Shown here piece by piece: positions 57,692 through 64,000 of a DNA stretch of 64,000 bases (position 1 is its first letter; the number at the start of each line of letters is the position of its first letter). The stretch covers positions 496,001 to 560,000 of the forward strand of contig JAJFPB010000001.1 in assembly GCA_020881915.1 (NCBI GenBank), given 5' to 3'. The notes under the pieces are model-generated. The model worked only from the letters and a program-made list of their open reading frames with translations. It searched no databases and was not told the origin of the DNA. Made by a program: the position numbers and the translations under genes. This DNA comes from Paramyrothecium sp. XJ0827. Lineage: Eukaryota > Ascomycota > Sordariomycetes > Hypocreales > Stachybotryaceae.

Positions 57692-59650
57692 TGGGCTCGA
57701 ACAGACGTGCCAGATTTGTTGTAGGATCCGGATGATAGCTCAGCTGAGGAGTAATGGATCGCAAGATCCTCTGGCTCTACAAGAAGCGGGACAAGCCGCC
57801 TTTTCTGGCCGTGAGAAGTAAGGTCAACGGTTAAAGCCTTGTGTGCATAATGTGACTAGTCAAAACAGTGAGCCTGACGCTAATGTTGGACTAAACCAAG
57901 GCTCCCGTTACATCTCTACTCCTTCTGTGTTAGCCTAAACAATTCTGTTGGCTCTCTCGAGTCAGTTATTCGGCGGTCAAAAGTTAAATGCCCGGCCAGC
58001 GCCCACGTCGGTCAAACTCCACGTAATAGACCTGCTGTAGCACAAACGCATAGATATTCGGGCGTCGATGCTACAGCCACAACTGGCCTAACGCACAGAT
58101 AGTTCAATTGGCTGGCCTATCTAAATTGAGCGCGATGATAGATCATCCCCTACATCTATGACCTAGTGTCAAACGGATGCGCCGGTAAGCTCGGACCTGG
58201 AGACAATAGTGCTTTCGTCATTTCTCAAGTAGTTGTAATCCAGAGGCTCATATGGTCTGTTTCAGCCACGGAAACCCCGCCCCGTACGGGGAAGCACTCG
58301 TGATCGAATAACCCGTGGCTCAACAGATTTCTAACATTGTGAGAAGCGTTGGAGAATGGCTTACCACATCAAGTAACGCAGTAAACGCAATTGCAGTGAG
58401 AACTTGGCTTCACACAATGCCTAGTCGATCCTAGAAGGCACTAGGTGACATGCCTGTCGGGTTCCCCAGTCCTGGCAGGTTGTCCTTGCTACCCCTAGTT
58501 CAATTGAGGCGTGCTCTTCTGCTTCCAATTGCACGACGACAAACTTTCAAAATCCACGATTCAGTCTTTCTTTTCGCGTTTCCGCGAAGTGTACTACAGA
58601 TTCAGGCCGTCAAGTCAGGGACTTTTTGTCATTTTGGCTAGTCCGGTAATACGTTGTAGGGTTCTAAACAGATACATATGGATTTATTTAGTTGATCGTA
58701 GGCTCACTTGATCACGACATGGATGCGGTGGTCCGCTCGTCCTAGACAAGCAGTGCGGAGAACACCATGACTGCTGGCTTAGAGTTCGCAGCAAATCTGA
58801 CGTCCTTGGATTGAAACAATAAACAAAAGATAAGGTGGAAGCAGAATCGCGTGGACAGCGAAAGTCGCACGGGCCGGAGAAACACAGGGTATGATTGCCC
58901 CTGAAGCTCTCAAGTGACCTGCATGGAAGGACCTTGCATGCCCCAGGCATTGCTCAGGTTGGGACCAGGGTAGTCCTGATAAAGGCTTTCAGACACGAAA
59001 ACTCCGAGATGGCGTGCTGATTATGTTTCAACGCGATTAGACCCTTGAAATTTTACCCGCAAAGGGCAATTGAATAGACCATGGAACCAAAGCCTCTATG
59101 CCAAATGATGTGCGTTAACACCGTGGTGATCGAAGGTAATCCCGACCGTTGGTGGAGATGACGGCCCTAGGAGGCACGTCAAGGATGAAAATAGAATCCT
59201 GGCTTTACTCATTCTGGTCAAGGCAGTATAAACAAATTACACATCGGGTTAAGCTTGACCCTTTGCTAGCGTCGGATGCGCCCATGGATGGAGCTGTTCT
59301 CCACCAGCGCGCTTCTCAACTTCTTGTAGTGGATGCAAGGCGCACACTCTCGCTTATTGCAGTGTAGTACGCAATTTCAACCTGGGACGGCAACCGCTTG
59401 GCAGGGCAAGGGGTTGCTGAACTAGAGTTGTGCCACTCCTGCTTTTGCTGGTGCAGCCGGGTCTCATTCGCTGGCTTCGTCCCAAGAATCAAGGAACCAC
59501 ACCACTTCCCAGGATCTCGAATAGCCTACTGGAACACTCCACCATCCCGAGGATGCTTGCCGGTTGTCAATCCCTCAGGGGTAATAACATCTACCTTCAG
59601 CTCTTCCTTTTCTTTCTTTTCCATTCACCTCATTCATCGCGAAGGCAGTG
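57692..59650. other. 2-kb intergenic region, promoters of two divergent genes
   Basis: No gene recognised. Frames at 58450-58711 (+) and 58684-58950 (-) overlap and lack motifs. A CTCATTCATC-type pyrimidine tract (59600-59640) immediately precedes the lectin-like gene start. Confidence 0.5.
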
Positions 59651-61335
59651 ATGGCCTCTCAAAACCCCGGGATGGCTGTGCCCAGCAATCAGCAATGGTC
59701 AAGCGCACAATACAGCGATGCGCCGGAGGTTGTCCCCGACACGGCACCCGAATATGCTGCTTGGGGAGCCCCGGAACACAGGTCCGCGCCGGAAGTGGTG
59801 CCGCAGACACCGGATTGGTCTTTGATGGAGAAGAGAGACGAAGGCCCGGAAAGTGCGGCTCCTTCACCAACTACAACAGCAGCACCAATGGTGCCGCCGC
59901 CAACAATAATCCCATGGTGGAAGAGAAAGGCTATTCTTGTCGCGATCGTTGTAGGTGTAATCATGTTTATTGGACTCGCACTCGGTCTGGGAGTTGGAAT
60001 CACAATGAGTCAGAAGGACTCGGATACCACGGAAAGGTGAGCATCAATCGCGGAAGGGGAACTAAGGACTCACTGGCTGACTTCCTTAGCGGCAATGTGG
60101 ATAGCAATCAAAATGACGGCGACAGTAACAATGGTTCTGACTCTGGCTCGACATCCGAAGAAAATGGCAATGCCACGGCTGCATCGGAGGTCTCATGTGC
60201 AGGTGGTTTGTGTCAGAACCTCCTGTCTCTGGCAATTCATGAGGACGTTCTTTTCATCTTCGGCCGCACAGTGGATGACAAGATCGCGATGCGCGCACTC
60301 AACAACACATCCTGGGACGATAACTTCACCGACTTGGGCAAGACCCCCGGAACTATTATCAGCCAACCAGCCTCTTTCTCTTGGAAGGTCCACAAACAGA
60401 AGAAGTACCCGCGTCTCGACCTCTTTACAGTGAGCTCTCCAGGCAACACAGCATACCGACGACATTACTCGGATGCTGAAGGGTGGACCCCCTGGCAAGC
60501 GGAGGGTTCGAATGTGGGCAGTTCGATCAGTATCTGTGGCCCGTACCATTATAAGATGGACGTCTGGTCCATATCAAAGTCTAATCAGACCATCTATCAC
60601 GATTGGTGGTACCAGTTTCCTGACGACAAGATCAGCAAAACAGCCATCAACGACGGAAACACAACAGAGCATGGTAAAATGTCAGGTGGGGAGAATGGCT
60701 GGAAGGTGGAACACAACCTGGGAGATGCGAGATCAGTGCCCGCCGTCATCTGCCGAGACTCAAATATCCAGGCAGACATCCTGTGGTACGACCTCGAGCA
60801 GGAACGTGTTCTCCATTCAGGATGGGATGAGCATAACAAGCGATGGACTGATCACGAGGCCTTCGACGGGAAATTCATCGGCAACCCAACGGTCGTCAGC
60901 TTCGGCAGTGCGGAGTGGGACTTTTTCGGCGCTCAGGCAGACAACGAGATTTACCACCTTAGTTGGAAAGGTGGCAACATCGGCTACTCAAGGCTACGAA
61001 GCATTGGTGGCAGCATCATCAGCACGCCGACGGCCATATCTCTCGAGAATGGCACGATTGACCTCGTCGCCCTAGGCAAAGACGGAAACTTGCAGCACCA
61101 GCATTATGACGGTTCGCGCTGGGCGGATGAGTGGGAGAACCTCGAAATTGCTGCCCACTCGGCTCCAACAGCAATCGTTTACAAGGAAAAGATTTACATC
61201 ACTGCGGTCAAAAAGAATGGACATCTGATTGCGCTGTGGCGGGATGCTGAGATCACTTCCAACTGGAAGGGTACCTTCAATCAAGCAGATTTGGGTGGAA
61301 GTCTCTCGCTTGAGGGGTTTAAATATGATTCATGA
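59651..61335 (+). CDS. membrane-anchored beta-propeller lectin-like protein (AAL/PLL type)
   Basis: Exons 59651-60036 and 60090-61335 give 543 residues. The cytoplasmic N-terminus (residues 1-90) is Pro/Ala/Ser-rich, with two similar APEVVP repeats. A single helix follows KRK (AILVAIVVGVIMFIGLALGL), which with no signal peptide implies a type II membrane protein. After a polar D/N/S-rich stalk, residues 190-543 form repeated beta-propeller blades with patterns such as TAISLENGTIDLVALGKDG, TAIVYKEKIYITAVKKNGHL and FGSAEWDFFGAQADNEIYHLSW. This matches the fucose-binding Aleuria-lectin/PLL-like propeller fold. Aromatic residues recur in the blades, but sugar-binding residues were not verified. 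Likely at the cell surface, possibly in glycan recognition or adhesion. Plus-strand ORFs extending upstream of 59651 are artefacts. Confidence 0.8.
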
Positions 61336-61990
61336 TACTCCGCGTTCGAGGTTGAAGGAGGCAGACTTTGTATTTCTATATTCATCATAATGAACCACAC
61401 AATTTAAGAACCCACCTTATGTTTTTCCCCAACCGCCTTGTCTTTCAAGTCACTCATATCATAAAGTCACCCAGAAAGGTCTATTTCGTTTATGAGATTG
61501 TCTAAAACCACTGTTGGTGCTGTAAGATTTTGTAATTAGCTGAGTGCTACACGCTTCGCTAGACTGTATTGCCATTGCCTGCGCGCGAACACACGAGAAC
61601 GATCCGCGAACAAAAGGGCATGTAAAATTGTTCATATTAGGATGGAGCCGACCTATTGAGGTCGAGGGATGATGGAAGGATCTTCGTCCTCACAAGCATT
61701 TAGGATTAGGCATGGATAATAACCCAACGAAACTTTGACAGAGTCAGCTATGCTAGAATATCTAATGGTATCAGCCAAATAGGCCGCAGACAAGGGTTGC
61801 AACTCACGACATGTCACAGGAATTTTGGGAAAGAAGTTCACTTCTTAAAGGATTTTATTTGTCCATGCCACGACCTAATTGTAGCGGGTCTTTACATGTA
61901 TGAACCCATTTTGTCTCCTTCAACTTGATCCTCAGCACATCTTCAAACTCAACAGTTTAGATGACCTTCTTCAGTAAAGAAGTTGGCCTT
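61336..61990. other. convergent 3' spacer
   Basis: This lies between the lectin-like gene and the subtilisin 3' end. AT-rich, with no gene recognised. Confidence 0.5.
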
Positions 61991-63307
61991 TTAGTTCTGG
62001 GAAAGGTAGTTGGGGGTTCCAGTTCGGAGGCCGGTGATGCGGCCAGTCAGAGCCTGGGAGCGGAGGTAGGTGCAAAGGGCAGCGGGGGTGGAAGCACCGA
62101 GACCCAAGAAGTAGGCACCGAGACCAGCAATGTGGGGAGAAGCCATGGAGGTACCAGAGATGGAGCGGGTGCCGCTGTTGATCCAGGTGGACAGGACGCT
62201 GACACCGGGAGCGTGGATGTCGACACCAGCACCGAAGTTGGAGAAGCTGGCAACACGGTCGGAGCTGTCAGTGGCACCGACGGTGCAGGCACCGGCGTAG
62301 GAAGCAGGGGAGACGTTGGCGGCGTTCTGGGCCTCGTTACCGGCGGCGACGGCAAGGAAGAGACCGGCGTTGACGATGTTGGCGGCGGCAGTGTTGATGG
62401 AGCTGGAGAAGCCACCACCGAGAGACATGTTGACGACAGCACCGTTGGGGCAGCTGCGGGTGCGGCTATCGGTGGCAACCCAGTCCATGCCACCAACGAC
62501 ACCGGCACTAAGGCAGTGGCTGTTAGAGAGATGCTCGTGGTGAGAGGAGCAGGCGGTTGAAAGACTTACGTGGTGCCGCTTCCGGAGGCGCTGAGGACCT
62601 TGACGCCGATCAGGGTGGTCCTCTTGGCAACACCGTAGGTGGTGCTGCCAATGGTGCCAGCAACGTGGGTGCCGTGGCCGTTGTCATCGCCAGTGGTGGT
62701 GCTGACAAAGTTGCGGCCGAAGACAGCACGTCCACCGAAGTTCTGCAAAGAGGCATGAGCGATGGTTCTCACAAAAGCAGGAGAGGTCAGTCGACTTACG
62801 GGGTGGGTGGTCTGGATACCGGTGTCAATCACGTAGGAGCAAGTGCCGGCACCAGCAGTGTCGTCGTAGGTGTAGGTGGTTGAGCCGGTGTTGACGTTGG
62901 AGAGACGGGCAAGACCCCAGGGAGCACCCGTCTGGGTGGCGAAAGCCTGGAACTCAGCATCCTGCTCAATGTACTCGACCTGTGATCACATCATGTTAAT
63001 ATGCTGACCCTTCTCGAAATGAGTAAGACGCTGCACTCACGTTGGGGTTGCTGCGCAGGGCCTCAACCTCCTTCTTGGTCAGGCTGGCGGCGAAACCACC
63101 GAAGTTCTCGTAGATGAGGTCGGCATCAGCGGCAATGTCGGAGACGAGAGCATCGACGGTGGTCTGGAACTCGCCCTCAGGGGCCTTGAGCTTGACAATG
63201 TAGTGGTCCTCGATGAGGGTGACGTCGCGGGGGACGTGGAGGGGAGCACGCTTCTGGGGAGCGGCGGCTGCCAGGGGCAGGAGAGCGAGGATGGTGGAAA
63301 CGCGCAT
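61991..63307 (-). CDS. secreted subtilisin-like serine protease, proteinase K type (S8A)
   Basis: Minus-strand exons 63307-63041, 62979-62800, 62742-62570 and 62507-61991 give 378 residues. The layout is signal peptide (MRVSTILALLPLAAAA), an I9-type propeptide (HYIVKLKAPEGEF ... NVEYIEQDA), then the mature peptidase. The catalytic triad is Asp141 (VIDTGI), His172 (NGHGTHVAGT) and Ser327 (GTSMASPH); the oxyanion Asn lies in AGNEAQNAA. The size, four-exon layout and cysteines fit extracellular alkaline proteases of the proteinase K/Pr1 class that degrade proteins of hosts, prey or dead matter. Third positions are strongly biased to G or C (ACC, GCC, CTC), much more than in neighbouring genes, which points to high expression. 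That bias also creates long meaningless open frames on the opposite strand. Confidence 0.95.
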
Positions 63308-63427
63308 TTTGAAGCGAGGATACAAGTGAAGCTGGGGACTGAGGACCGAGAGATGCTAAGCAGAGACCGTTGAAGATGCTGTGATCGTGCTGATGATGGG
63401 CTTGGAGAAGAGGGTGTGAAGCATCCC

Positions 63428-63435
63428 TTTATATA
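63428..63435 (-). promoter_or_regulatory. TATA box of the subtilisin gene
   Basis: TATATAAA read on the minus strand lies about 125 bp upstream of the start codon at 63307, with a pyrimidine-rich leader between them, consistent with a strongly transcribed gene. Confidence 0.6.
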
Positions 63436-64000
63436 CTCGAGAAGCACACATCAGAGTCCATCGTGATATCTGCGAATAGCATCCTAGTGCTATCAAGGTT
63501 CTGCGCATACTTGGCGCGCTTCCCTCGTTTGACAAGTGACATCCGCAATGGAGTCACTCCTGATCAATCAGGTTTACGGCCCTGTCCAAGACGACGCTTA
63601 GAGACCCTCAGATGCAATAGCTGCTACATTGGACAGAGGACCAAGCAGGTTTCCCGGCGGTTGCAGGGCACGCGAGTTCCTGCTCGGACGCTGTGCTTTC
63701 AAGACCTTCTTCTTCTGGCGGCTTGGCCCTAGATAGCTCTGCTTGTACGGCGCCTTCAGCGTCAGGTAGTCGGTTAGGTCTGGATCATGAGGGGCCGCGG
63801 ATATGTCTGCCGAGCGACAGCCAGACGTAGCACGAGTGTGGAGTGTGTAAGCCAGAAAATCTGAAGATACCCGGCCTGCGCGTGGAAAGAAACATGTGTA
63901 AGCTGCTCCAGAACCGACCAATGCCTTGCAGCAGCGCCGAGGCCCCTCCACACCATATGCCACCCTTCCAGCTCAGCCTAATCCAGTACCAATCTGCAAC
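63436..64000. other. upstream region of the subtilisin, right edge of window
   Basis: Probable promoter sequence and unassigned DNA. Overlapping frames at 63463-63963 show no family features. Confidence 0.45.

Noticed and set aside
59398..59650. Upstream extension of the lectin-like reading frame
   Set aside because: It is in the frame of exon 2, not exon 1, includes no ATG at its start and crosses the real exon 1 in the wrong frame. The spliced model from 59651 is supported by a GTGAGC donor and a membrane helix.
62047..62508. Proline/serine/valine-rich minus-strand frame resembling a repeat protein
   Set aside because: It is a shifted frame of the subtilisin's last exon. The repetitive look comes from codon bias.
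61961..62560. 200-codon plus-strand open frame rich in G, V, T and D
   Set aside because: It lies exactly antisense to the last subtilisin exon and its composition follows from the C/G-biased third positions. It has no family features.

Overview
This is a window from a filamentous ascomycete, most likely a Sordariomycete and plausibly in Hypocreales (inference). The evidence is eukaryotic: genes are broken by many short introns of about 45-65 bp with GTRAGT-type donors and CTNAY-like branch points. The families are typical of moulds: a non-reducing polyketide synthase, a UstYa-type (DUF3328) protein, a NACHT protein, a HET-type remnant, a GH71 mutanase with CBM24, a subtilisin and a Fot1/pogo-type transposon. 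No rRNA, tRNA or CRISPR was recognised. Exon boundaries were read by hand from reading frame, splice consensus and family conservation.

Left part (1-15.4 kb): a partial gene end at the left edge; the RAM-pathway leucine-rich-repeat protein SOG2 (+); a secreted S10 serine carboxypeptidase (-); a secreted GH71 alpha-1,3-glucanase with a CBM24-type tail (-); and a full-length ABCB/MDR-type ABC transporter with ten exons (-). All look intact, although the carboxypeptidase has an unusual residue next to its nucleophile and needs a GC-AG intron.

Middle (15.4-27.8 kb) is decayed. A relic holding the HQLHC signature sits near an intact UstYa-like gene (-). Then come a frameshifted C-terminal piece of a HET-type protein (-), a sulfite-oxidase-like pseudogene (+), a CDH-type cytochrome (AA8-like) gene with an in-frame TAG (+), and a small cysteine-rich membrane protein (+).

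The centrepiece (28.3-36.1 kb) is a six-exon non-reducing PKS of 2493 residues with SAT-KS-AT-PT-ACP-CMeT-hydrolase/TE architecture (-). This is the layout of methylated orsellinic-acid-type synthases. Immediately beyond it lies a complete but dead Fot1/pogo-type element with 42-bp terminal inverted repeats and a TA duplication (37,260-39,118). A gene-poor stretch to 50 kb follows: a zinc-finger/ankyrin pseudogene, two small secreted cysteine-rich proteins, an SDR-type NAD(P)-dependent epimerase/reductase and a zinc alcohol dehydrogenase remnant. A cytochrome P450 lies at 50.2 kb. The PKS, SDR and P450 could be parts of one biosynthetic locus broken up by transposition, but this is inference.

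Right part (52.8-64 kb): a NACHT NTPase of the fungal NLR-like (STAND) type (+), a seven-helix membrane protein (-), a membrane-anchored beta-propeller lectin-like protein (+) and a strongly codon-biased secreted subtilisin protease (-). The secreted peptidases and mutanase suit a saprotrophic, mycoparasitic or pathogenic lifestyle.
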